Assembly (NCBI RefSeq): GCF_019649055.1
Contig: NW_026570474.1
Coordinates: 1-64,000, forward strand
Origin: Paramacrobiotus metropolitanus
Taxonomy: Eukaryota; Tardigrada; Eutardigrada; Parachela; Macrobiotidae
DNA: 64,000 nucleotides
Reading direction: 5' to 3'
Each line of letters begins with the position of its first letter. Positions within the stretch are counted from its first letter, which is position 1. Position numbers and translations under genes: made by a program. A model generated the notes under the pieces. That model did no database searches. It was not told where the DNA came from and saw only the letters and a program-made list of their open reading frames with translations. Shown piece after piece: positions 23,966 through 33,698 of this stretch.

Positions 23966-24719
23966 ATGTCTCGTGCCCTTTTATACCTGTAAGTTCTTCA
24001 TGGTGTTTAATGCTCCGTAACAGTCACCTTTTACGCGGGTGTACCATGTGCGTACCTTTCCAGCATTTCGACACTACTTATTGCTGGATTAGCTGCCGCA
24101 GCACCCGAGGTGAATGGCGGACTCAGCAAAACCAAATTAGTCGATCCTGAAGTGGAGGAAGCCGTCAATGCAGTAAGCACTTCAGAAATACATAACTCAC
24201 CATCAGATAGATACTATGCAGTCGCTTCTGTTTCGGAACAATCTGAATCATAGCACTGACATTATGAAAACGTAACGTTTTATCTGTAAAAACAACACTT
24301 TTTCCATGATTATTATATTTGCAACCTCGCGTTCGACGCTATTCGCATTTACCTGTACTGCCTGTACAATACTGTTATACAACCTCGAAATACAAACCAA
24401 ATGTAGGTTTCCAGCCAAATAAAAGCCAAAGCTAAAGTCCCTAGCGGCACCACGCTCCTTACGGCCGGATACGCAACACAAACCGTTGCCGGCATTAACT
24501 ACTTCGTCAAGGTAAACCTGCAACATATTGATTCTGATCCCAATACTCGGACTGTCAAAAGTGTTTCACGCGCCACTATTTTTATTTCCCGCTTAGATCA
24601 TGCTGGGACCCCCCATCGGACGCTTCATCCACGCTAAGATTTTTATGGATCTTAAGGGCAAATACAGTCTGGTGAGCATCAGAGAGAGTGGTGGAGGGGA
24701 TCCAATTACGTTTTTCTAA
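23966..24719 (+). CDS. Stefin 3, secreted-type family-1 cystatin
   Basis: Four exons: 23966-23988, 24064-24172, 24407-24511 and 24597-24719, giving about 119 residues. The leader is MSRALLYLISTLLIAGLAAA. The mature part has NGGLSKTKLVDPEVEEAVNA, then TQTVAGINYFVK, IMLGPPIGR, FIHAKIFMDLKGKYSLVS and DPITFF. The inhibitory Gly pair and Q-x-V-A-G loop are both present. First-exon identity with stefin 2 and strong 3' similarity (HAKIF, DLKGKY, DPITFF) point to recent tandem duplication. It is expected to be secreted and to inhibit papain-like proteases. Confidence 0.87.
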
Positions 24720-25291
24720 GCGCCTATTAGATGTTAATTAGCTATCTCTGGATGGTAATTGGTGGCAACTGACCAAATTACAAAATAACAATTATTATGC
24801 TGCTGACTGCGCGATTTTGAGATTTTTAAGATACTTAATAAGATCTTCAGACTGTGAAAAAACCACACTCTGGTGACCTTTTTAGAATGCGCTATCGCCT
24901 CTCTATTCTCTGTGACGTTCCGTACAAGTATTGAGTTAACAACACTCGAGAAAAGTCAGAAAACCGGCACAGGGATGCCGTTTTCACTGGTTTACGCTTC
25001 CGGTCGGTAGATAATTATTCAGTTAGCAGGTTCTCCAAGGACATAATTTTTGCATAAGTAATTGTCTCTTGCAATGTCAGCCATCTCCTGAAGAGCCAAA
25101 TTGCCAATCAAGGCATTACATAACAAGGTTTTGTATTTATGGGCCATGTGACATGTCATAGACTTATGTAATAATAGCATGAAACCAGTCCTATGCTTTA
25201 AAGGAGTTAAAAATACAGTTAGCGATTTTTTTTAAGATGCGGATCGTCTGGTCTCTGCGTTCCGCTCTACCTCGTTCTGCTGATGACCTTG
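24720..25291. other. Intergenic between convergent stefins 3 and 4
   Basis: This short AT-rich stretch holds the 3' ends of two convergent genes. No further gene or repeat was seen. Confidence 0.5.
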
Positions 25292-26321
25292 TTACATCAT
25301 CATAATTGGACTGTGTTGACTGGCGTCTTTCACATTGGTCAACGTAAAGTTTCCCTTTAGGTCTTGAAAGATGGCCACATGATAGTAGCGATCGAGGTTT
25401 TTTGCTCCCCAACGGACCTACTCATGAAAACGCAACCCGTATATTACATTTTCCGTTGAGGTCATGATTCTGCCAATTTGTCCGACATATCTGTATATGG
25501 TATATACTAGTACTACATACCTTCACAAAGTAGTTAAGTCCAGCGACGACACCTGTACGGTATTCCACCGCAATGAAACGGTTATCCGTGCTGCCGGTCG
25601 CCTTCTTAATTTGATCGGCCACCTGATTGGCGCACCATTTGTAAATTATTTTATTCAGACCAGCTAACATACCGTGCACTATAGCAGGCGCGAATTCAAG
25701 CGTACAAATGGAGATTAACAGCAATCGCTACACAAACTTACAAAAAAAAGAATGTAACCGTACGCTTATAAAAATACCTGCCAAAGCTATTGCCGTAAAA
25801 ATTAAAGCTTGTTTATCCTTGCAAAAATTAGATTACTTTGGCGCCATATTACATCGTAAAAAGTATTTCTTCGAAAACTGCTGTATACTGTAATTTACGC
25901 CCCATTAGGTGGACTTGTACTTACTGCATCTACGGCCTTCTGAACGGTTTCATCGGCCTCTTTCTGAACAGACAGACCACCTGTGGCTAGTGGTCCTTGC
26001 ATAAATCCTCCTGGTCCTGGATATCCCCCCATCCAGCCCGTGGGGGGTATCAGCGGACGGTTAAAAGGGGAGGGTGGGGATGGGGGCACGGGTAACGGGC
26101 GATTGTAGGGGAACGGCGGGGGCACGGGCAACGGACGGGCATAGGGAAATGCCAAAGACGAACCCACTCCCACCATCACCGCCAGTACACTGCCCAGACA
26201 GCATTAATTAACTCATACAGCAGTGAGTAAGGGAAAGGTCAACATTCACACCATAACAATGTATGCACACACAAGAGACCCTTCCTCGACTCTGAACTTA
26301 CAAGCCCATCGCCAACGCCAT
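25292..26321 (-). CDS. Stefin 4 with Pro-rich N-terminal extension
   Basis: Minus-strand exons: 26321-26302 (20 nt), 26189-25925, 25622-25521 and 25417-25292. The product is about 170 residues. The leader is MALAMGFVLAVMVGVGSSLA. Exon 2 then inserts about 55 residues with three related units (ARPLPVPPPFPYN, RPLPVPPSPPSPFN, RPLIPPTGWMGG) and a Gly/Pro stretch. The stefin core begins after that at TGGLSVQKEADETVQKAVDA. The first hairpin reads RTGVVAGLNYFVK, so the V-V-A-G core is kept but Gln is replaced by Gly. The end (VAIFQDLKGNFTLTNVKDA) is family-like, but the tail is PIMMM. Intron phases are 2, 0, 0 as in the other members. The extension could anchor or extend the inhibitor; its role is unknown. 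Confidence 0.83.
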
Positions 26322-27180
26322 TTTTGGTGATCGTAACTGGAAACTGCAGGTTTTGCTGTCGTTATTATTGCAAGTTCTCAGAAGATACTACAATTTCCTT
26401 AAAAACGTTTTAGTCTATAGCGAACGCACATTTCCAATAAAAAATACTACTTGGGACTACAGTGTTGTAGCTAAGTACTACTCGTATTATAATATGGCAC
26501 TGTCTTAGCTTATAATAATTAATTTTTTGTCTTTAGTCTATTGTATGTGCCCAATGTCACATTCAGTGCACGTATAATAATTTTTTATGTTCCTAATTAT
26601 GGTAAGTTGTACGTGCTGTATTTCCTTCTTTAATTACTGTAAGACTGCCGCCAGTACAAAATGTTCCTTCGCCTTGATGTGGTTAAGAAAAAAAAAGCAC
26701 TATAGAGGTTTTTTTGTGTGGCTGAGAAATAACAAGCACGATACTAATGTAAGCTAAAAACTTTTAATCTCAAATTTATGACTAGGGTATTTATGTGCTT
26801 CAATGAGTGCTTGCATTGACCTTTATGTGGTTGTCAGGCAAATAAGTACATAATTACGTATTGTAATTAAGTACTGTAAAAACTAGTTGGAGTACTTGCA
26901 CTATAATACACTACATTAAAAAGAATACGTCTATTAATACTTATGTGTTTTTCGATTTTTATTGTACAGTACGTAATTGTGCAACTCGTAAACAATCTGC
27001 AATCGTAAACTCGTAAACAATCGTGCAACTCGTGCAATCTCGTAAACAATCGTGAGAAATTTACTTAGAAAAATGTATTTTCCGTTTGTAGTTGCCCAGG
27101 ACACTTTGTATTCAGTAATAATACAATTGTTCTTCGTAAAAAGTTAAGCTTCCCTAGTCTTAGGTTTGCCGCATTACTGC

Positions 27181-27214
27181 GTTTTTTTGCGTAGTTTGCC
27201 GTTATTGCACAAAT
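27181..27214. repeat. 34-bp direct repeat, copy 1
   Basis: Its core, gcgtagtttgccgttattgc, recurs at 28130-28163 with one mismatch. The two copies flank 915 bp. The segment could be an inserted element or one unit of an old duplication. Confidence 0.7.
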
Positions 27215-28129
27215 CAGGCGCCAGTGCGTTCCGTATTCTGTATTTTCCTTAATATGTATTGCAGTGCCTCTAAATTTAAATAAGTAAGTAACATGATTTG
27301 CTTAGGTATTGAGCACTTTGAGCTGAGAGTAATCGATCGTTTATAAGGCTGGGCAGTGAAGAAAATTAATGGTAAATAGGTCGACGTTAGCTGAGATTAC
27401 GGATGTATCTGCAAGTATCCATTGAAGAAAGGAAGTCACGAAAACAGTACGAACATCAGTTCGAAATAATTAAGATACAAGCCATTCGACACAGTCCATC
27501 GTCTAAGGACAATAAGAGATGGTTTGAGCGGATGCAAATCAAGTGCTTACCGTGCAATTGTGTAATCAAAAAGTAGGTGGAGAAGTTCCTTTAGAAGACC
27601 TTATGCTAATGGGCAGGGATGATCATTACAGTAATATTGTGAAAATACAGTGCAACGTTCAAGCTTTAGTAGCATTAGACGGTCTTTAATTCGACCTTAG
27701 CCGTTCGGTACATCGCTTAAGTTACTCGTACTATGGCGGATTTCGGTAGCGCTAGCAAGGACAAAACTTTATGGAGACCATTCCCATTGCTACAGCCACC
27801 AGTGGTCTGAGAAGTTTGAAATTTTATGTTCAGATGTTACGGAAAACAGAAAACTAGCTTCCATGTTGTCCTCTCGCCGTATTCATATACGTAAGTAGGG
27901 GTAAAGTATGGATGAAGCGACCGCGCCAGAAATATCAGCGTACGTTAGTCATGCTTCTAGTTCGTTGAATGCCATCGCTCATATAGCGGCGCGGACGTTG
28001 TCCATGACGGGCGAAGCCGAAATGGAGGAATACTTATATGATCGTACATATATGATACGTTATTTACGATAATCGGACGACTCCTTTTAATCACCATGCT
28101 GGTTCTTTTAGGCAACGATTCCATTCGAA

Positions 28130-28163
28130 GTTTTTTTGCGTAGTTTGCCGATATTGCACAAAT
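28130..28163. repeat. 34-bp direct repeat, copy 2
   Basis: Second copy of the 27181-27214 repeat. It is followed by aatacctaagcaaaata, whose complement occurs at about 27296-27310 inside the bounded segment. Confidence 0.65.
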
Positions 28164-28740
28164 ACCTAAGCAAAATATACAGACTACAGAGCAGCTAGAA
28201 ACTTGAGGTTCAATGGTAACAGATACCTGCTACGGTATCTTCAGTTTACCGTGTTTCAGCAACATTAAACTGGTTGGCGAATCGGGAATCTAAAGCGTTG
28301 ACTAACATGTTATAATTTCACTGCGTAATTTTCTTGCCGCAGGTAAAGGAACCCGTGCTTTGCAGTGCGACGTGGTTACGTGGGTGTTTGATTGAGCGGT
28401 GCTGAGATGATGCGTTATATTAAGATACAAATGCCGTTTCGGTACCAGTAGTTTTTCAAACTTTTTTTCAAAGGTATCAAGTTCTAAGGTAAAGGTAAAA
28501 TCATAGGAAGTACTGCTATTGTTAGAGTGTGCTTAGAACACGAGAAGAATATAAAAAAACTAACGCAAATGCATGAAACTGCCAAAGAATTGGCATTGTG
28601 CCACAAATACCACTTTAATGTGGTTCAGTGGTCGTATATCATCAATACTGGAGTTTTTAACGCAAGAGAAAGAATTCGGTACTATGCCATGTGCATTGCG
28701 AAAGTAAACAGTGTGGACGGTAATTAAAACGGCCGATTAT

Positions 28741-29439
28741 TCAAAGGTGGGTAATGGGATCGTCTTCGCTAGCGTTCCTGATACGTAGTAAACTGTATGT
28801 GCCGTCGTCATGCCGGCGGATCTTGGCGTGGATGTACAGATACCTTCCTAGACAGTAGATACCGTAGAGCAGTTGCCAGCCAGAGCTACAATTAGAAAAT
28901 CAACCCAGGCACCGATACAAAATTCGGTTGGGCACTATGCTTCTACAGTTAGTATCTTGCAGCGTTTTGCCTTGACGAAGTATTTTGGAACGATTTTCCC
29001 AGTGATATCTGTTCTTTTGGCGTACGAATCCGGATCGAGAACGCTGCCGCTGATGACCTTGGCCTTTATTTCCTCAGAAACCTACGCAACTTGTTTTTTA
29101 CGATGGTTACACAAATATATTGCAGGAGAAGTGGTTGTAGAGTTTGGCATCCCGCGGACAATTTTCGGATTTAGGAGGAAATTGTAATTAGTAAAGTTAA
29201 CCGCGTTAACAGCACGTTTCGCTTCCTCGTCAGCGACTCAGCATTCAGCATCTTCGGTTCTCGCGACTGTCGGTGGACGCGGTTCGGAACTTCAAGCAAC
29301 ATATCCAATTAATCGTAAAGCCGAAGCGCTGAAAGAAAATACAGCTGCCGGAAAATTATGGGAAAGATAAGGGAAAAGGGCAATATAACGAAAAAAAAGT
29401 TTCATATGAATCTTACCGATATAACAGAAAGCGAGACAT
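28741..29439 (-). pseudogene. Stefin 5 pseudogene
   Basis: All four exon positions of the family are recognisable on the minus strand: 29439-29417, 29328-29202, 29081-28971 and an exon ending at 28741. Exon 1 (MSRFLLY plus two bases, donor GTAAGA) and the TATATAAG promoter at 29566-29573 look intact. Exon 2 keeps the family frame (ending VADEEAKRAVNA) but contains two TGA stops. Its donor is GTTAAC, and the exon 3 donor is GCAAAA instead of GTAAA. The hairpin reads TDITGKIVPKYFVK, so QVVAG is lost. Exon 4 (YLYIHAKIRRHDDGTYSLL) is still readable, but no acceptor restores its phase. The gene is dead but recent enough to align throughout. Confidence 0.82.
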
Positions 29440-29565
29440 TATGTGCCACAGTCTGTATATGTAACTTGTAAAGCAGCTGTTGGCAGCCCGTTGTGCACGA
29501 TTGTTGGCTATGAAAATGCCGACGCAGACTGCCAAACTCACCAAAATTTTCTCGGTTTTCTCTCA

Positions 29566-29573
29566 CTTATATA
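29566..29573 (-). promoter_or_regulatory. TATA box retained by the stefin 5 pseudogene
   Basis: TATATAAG on the minus strand, about 127 bp upstream of the pseudogene ATG, the same spacing as in the active copies. Confidence 0.5.
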
Positions 29574-29983
29574 AAGGAATGCGTAACCTCATAAAGCAGA
29601 ACCAATTATTAATTACTTATTGACATGTGTACAGGCTGAAAGAAATGCAGGAGGGGCTAGATGTTGTAACCGGCAACAGTACCGGTTCAAGGCCACTGTT
29701 ACTCATATTAGCTAGTATCGTCTGATAACATTAGTTATTACGTCTTCCAAAGAACTGATGCTCAAGATTTTGATCGAGTTTCAACTTCTAGATCTACAGA
29801 CAGAAAATAACAACTGCCACATAACTGACATCGCATTTATGCTCAAACATGGCGTTAAGGTGGTTCTAACAAACTGAGTTCCTTGGTCGCATTATGGATG
29901 TCAGCACTGTTTTCTGTATGCCGAAAACGAAATGTTGCACTCTTGCTTGTTTCAGTATGCAGTGTGGATGGCGAAACACTTGT

Positions 29984-30673
29984 TCAGAAAATGTAAGCGA
30001 ACGGATCTTCTCGGTGAGCGTCCTTCACCCTCTCCAGATAGTATTTGCCGTCGAATATACCATGGTAGATTTGGGCATGGACGTATCTTTCGGGTTGACC
30101 AGCCCCCAGTCGGATCTAGTCGAAATATACAAACTGAAAACTTTTTAATACGATTCGACATTACGCTTGTGCGGTGGCTGTGAGTATGTATCAGCCAGAC
30201 CTTTACCTTGACGATGTAAACGGGGTATACGACGCCCAAGTAATCCTTCTCTTTAGCATACGACACTGGATTCAGAACGGTGCTGTTACTGACCTTGGCC
30301 CTGACCTTTATTTCCTGGGAGACCTGCACAGCTTGTTTTCAACGAAGGTAATATAAATAATTTCCAAGTGGATCTAACAAACGGGTTTACGAAAAGCAGA
30401 CAACTAAAAAATTTTGCTAAAAAACCAATTTATTTTTTTGACAGCGCTCACCGCGTCCATAGCCTTTTTGGCTTCCTGATCAATTTTTTTTGTTTCCGTG
30501 ACTTCAGGTGCATGTGGTTCGGAAGTTGCAGCAGCAAATCCGGCAATCAGTAGGGCGGAAACGCTGGAAGAAAACGCGTACACTGGCACACACTGTCACA
30601 TTAGTTATAAGTGGAGCTATAGTGGATATTTTTTGTATGAACTGACTTACATGTATAAAAGAGCACAATACAT
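29984..30673 (-). CDS. Stefin 6, divergent, inhibitory motifs lost
   Basis: Minus-strand exons: 30673-30651 (23 nt), 30563-30452, 30323-30207 and 30115-29984 (phases 2, 0, 0), giving about 127 residues. The leader is MYCALLYIVSALLIAGFAAA. The frame and all splice sites are intact. However, the N-terminal Gly pair is replaced by TSEPHAPEVTETKK, and the first hairpin reads KEKDYLGVVYPVYIVK, without Q-x-V-x-G. The rest (IRLGAGQPERYVHAQIY, GKYYLERVKDA) is clearly stefin. It is probably expressed and secreted but unlikely to inhibit papain-type enzymes in the usual way. A changed target or early decay are both possible. Confidence 0.8.
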
Positions 30674-31489
30674 TTTTTGCCTCAGTCTGTGCAGCTACTG
30701 GCAGTCTGATGCGCTGTGCAAAGCAATTGATGAAGAATGCTTTAAAAAGTGCCGACCTCAACAACTTTTCTCGGATTACATGTCACTTGTACAAGAACAC
30801 ATAACCTCATATTAGTATTACTAAACCGATTATAAAGAACTCATTAGCACTCTGTACGAGAAAGTCGCCAAAAGCTGCAGGAGTGGCTCATTGCAGAACC
30901 GGCTCACTAATTCCTCCAAGCAATATCAGTTTTTACAAAAGAACTTCTTCCTTGTGGGTTCATAGTATGATACTGTACTGATGAATCACTTTAATTAAAA
31001 GTTTCGCGAGAGACAATCCTAAGTGAGAGTTGCATCTGGCCTCCATTACATTGTACGCACAAACGCAGTGGATCTGTGACTGGTTGTTTTGTATTGACAT
31101 CTTAAAACTGAAACAATGAAATAAGCGGCGTCTGGTAAACTGGTAGCTTAACAATTCGCAAATTTCGAGTTATGTACATAGTACATACATACCTCTGACT
31201 GTGACTCTATGAGTATTACTGAGTACTATCGTGTCGTATGCTTCGGTGTTATAATTATTATATCAACATTTATCAGTTTTGTGCGGCAATCTATACCTAG
31301 AACAATAAATATTTCTTCGAACCTGAGTAGTTAGTACAGATAAAAAACCGTCGAAGAGTCGCTTAACCCGTCTTTATAACCTCAGTTCCTTTGGTTGCAT
31401 ACTGGTACAGTATCTCGGAAATATACGGTAGTATCAGAGAAATTCGGCTGTATTACTTATTAGAATCATGGTAATCGTCAGACCGTTGT
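30674..31489. other. Intergenic between stefins 6 and 7
   Basis: No supported gene. A TATAAT-like motif on the minus strand at 30829-30834 could serve stefin 6. Confidence 0.4.
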
Positions 31490-32198
31490 TTATTCAAAGT
31501 AGACAATGGGATCCGCTACGCTAGCTTCCTTGGTATTCTCCAAGGAGTATTTGTCCTTTTGCATTAGAAATTTGTAGATCTTCGCGTGGATGTACTTTGC
31601 GCTTTCACCAGCTCCAAGTCGGATCTACGGTAATATTGGAAAACTTACAGAAGTGCCTATTACATAATAATATTATAATATGTATGGTTTGCCTTGACAT
31701 TTTTGCAGGAAGTATCATGCAGGCCTTTACCTTAACAAAATATCTGTTTTCCACGCCGATTTGTACCGTGTATGACACTGGAACGAGAATGGTACCGCTG
31801 CTGATCTTAACTTTGCTTCTTAATTCTTCGGAAACCTAGAGTACACAGATAACTTTCCATGAAATTTCCCAAATTTGAGATTTCTTATAACTAGAATTTG
31901 TAACAGAGGCGGGTTGACGGATTTTGTTTTATTAAAAATCGGAGATGTTTGCGGATTGTACAGATAAAACCGCAGTTGCTGTTTGGACAAGGCTCACCGC
32001 ATTGACAGCCTTGGTCGCTTCCTGATCGATTTGCTTGGTTCTGCCGGAATCCGGGGTTCGGAGGTTGCAGCAGCAAATCCCGCTATCAGCAGAGCCGAAA
32101 ACCTGGGAGAAAATACAGTTGTAGACAACAGTTTTGTCTCAGGAGGAAAGTAAATGTTTCTCTGGGAAAACTCACAGGTATGAAACAACACGAGACAT
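31490..32198 (-). pseudogene. Stefin 7, frameshifted copy
   Basis: The four family exons are present on the minus strand: 32198-32176 (MSRVVSY), 32102-31998, 31835-31731 and 31624-31490. Exon 2 starts well (FSALLIAGFAAATSEP) but is one base short of the family length. The conserved end (KQIDQEATKAVNA) is therefore read in another frame and exon 3 would be entered out of phase. Exons 3 and 4 are open: VSEELRSKVKISSGTILVP, then QIGVENRYFVK where QVVAG should be, then IRLGAGESAKYIHAKIY. All splice dinucleotides are intact. It is either a very young pseudogene or a copy with one sequencing error. Confidence 0.72.
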
Positions 32199-32853
32199 TT
32201 TGTTACAGTTTGCTTAATTAACTTAACAAGGCACCACTTGGAAGTGTGATACGTTATCCGAAGGAAGCAGACGGCAATGAAAACTGCAACAATTTGCCAA
32301 CTGCACCAGGTTTACTGGGTTTTGTACCAATTGCCACGATCACACATGAACTGAATAACATGTTGCGTGATATGATCGATCTATGCTTCATCGATTTTGA
32401 TTACAGATACTTGTTAGTTGCTAATACGTGTGCAGTTGAACTGAATTTTAGGAGTGGTGCATGGCTGCATGCCATGACCGGCTTAAACTAATATCCGCCT
32501 GCAAACCACACGGCACACAGTCGCATTAGCTAATGCCTCGGAATTATAGTGTTTTTCTTATAAACTGCTGGGATTGCACAATTAAGTACTTAACCCGTTT
32601 GCAATCCTTATTTCGGGAGAATGGCTTGGTGCATGCACTGCAGGTACCGATTTGTTCTGCATCTTAAATCTTCGCTTCCGTCCATGTACGGTAGGTAGCA
32701 GACAGGAAAGTGGATGGATTGAGCGTTGTTGTTCAATGAAAAAGCATTCACCTTTCTGTCGCTTGTAGAAAGTTGAATGAGGCGTAAACTCTTCTGTCGG
32801 GATTCACGGGGTATTGCCCTCTTCGGCGTCAGGTCTACAACGATGCTCACAAG
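32199..32853. other. Intergenic, nothing recognised
   Basis: Short frames on both strands without domain or splice support. Confidence 0.4.
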
Positions 32854-33187
32854 TTACAGCACAGAGTGTGCGCATCGCCGCGAATGTACGGAAAAACAGA
32901 AATTCAGAGCAGTTTCCGTGTGTGGCAGAGTAAGCAATAAGCACTGAAACACAGTAACCGTTCCGGCAAATGGCAAGAGGTTGGTCAGTAAAAGCGTCGA
33001 GCTCGGCTGAATCGTTTTCATAATCGGTGGGTGAAACCGTGAAACGATTAGATACCAAATGTTTGCGTTCACCGACGCTCCTTGTAACGAATGCAGTGCA
33101 ATGAAAAGTCGTGTAAGATAAGGCAATACGTATTCCAGCTTGCAGTTCCAATGGTTATAGTTCCAACTTTCAGTTAGGTATTTCAGT
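32854..33187 (-). other. Possible receptor exon (two TM segments)
   Basis: A minus-strand frame reads through a tract with two hydrophobic segments: RLFIALHSLQGASVNANIWY with LIVSR, and TLLLTNLLPFAGTVTVFQC. They are preceded by an aromatic, Asn-rich stretch with WNYNHWNC. The layout resembles TM1 and TM2 of a rhodopsin-type GPCR (Asn in TM1, an NL-x2-F/A motif in TM2). No ATG or neighbouring exon was identified, so this may be an isolated or decayed exon. Confidence 0.25.
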
Positions 33188-33698
33188 TAGCTCGATTCAC
33201 TATAATCTTTGCTTGTGTAATTTCACATGCGTCGGAAAGATTGGCTGTGCGCCGCCGTTACCATAGTCAGCGCAAATTCCTAGTCAGACAAGCACTGCTG
33301 TCGTCAACATTGCAGGGATGATACTCCGAAAAGTTAACGTTGCTTACTGTCTTGTTGGCTGTCGGCAGTTTATTGTGAATAAATTTTAATTATGGTCGGC
33401 TGAAGGGATGGAGAACCAAATTTCAATGCCGTTCTAAACTTTACATACTGCATCTCCACGGGCGTACTTTTACGAATCCTTCGAAAGGGAAGTCTTTCGC
33501 CGCAATTTTAGGCTAATGTATGTAAGACGTCATGGTTTTTGATCATGCACCGTACTGAACTACCATTCTCTCTTGGACTATGACCGTATTTTGTCAATAT
33601 GGGTGTTCATCTTGTTTTATCATCTTCCACCTAAATAACTTGAGCTTCGGCAACCGCTTTTATCGAAGACTACTCAACTTACACATTCTTATTCTGCC

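Larger units (their letters stand above)
26322..28740. other. Gene-free stretch with a 34-bp direct repeat
   Basis: No intact gene. A 34-bp direct repeat bounds 27215-28129. Within it, 27410-27570 (+) reads as a charged peptide (for example SIEERKSRKQYEHQFEIIKI) and 27908-28072 (+) is a 54-residue ATG frame (MDEATAPEISAYVSHASSSL). Both look like old coding sequence of unknown origin. Confidence 0.4.

Noticed and set aside
28873-29187. A 104-codon plus-strand frame
   Set aside because: It is antisense to the stefin 5 pseudogene exons, which explain the sequence.
29640-29700. A tRNA B-box-like string (ccggttcaaggcc)
   Set aside because: No T-stem pairing around it and no D-arm or acceptor stem at the right distance.
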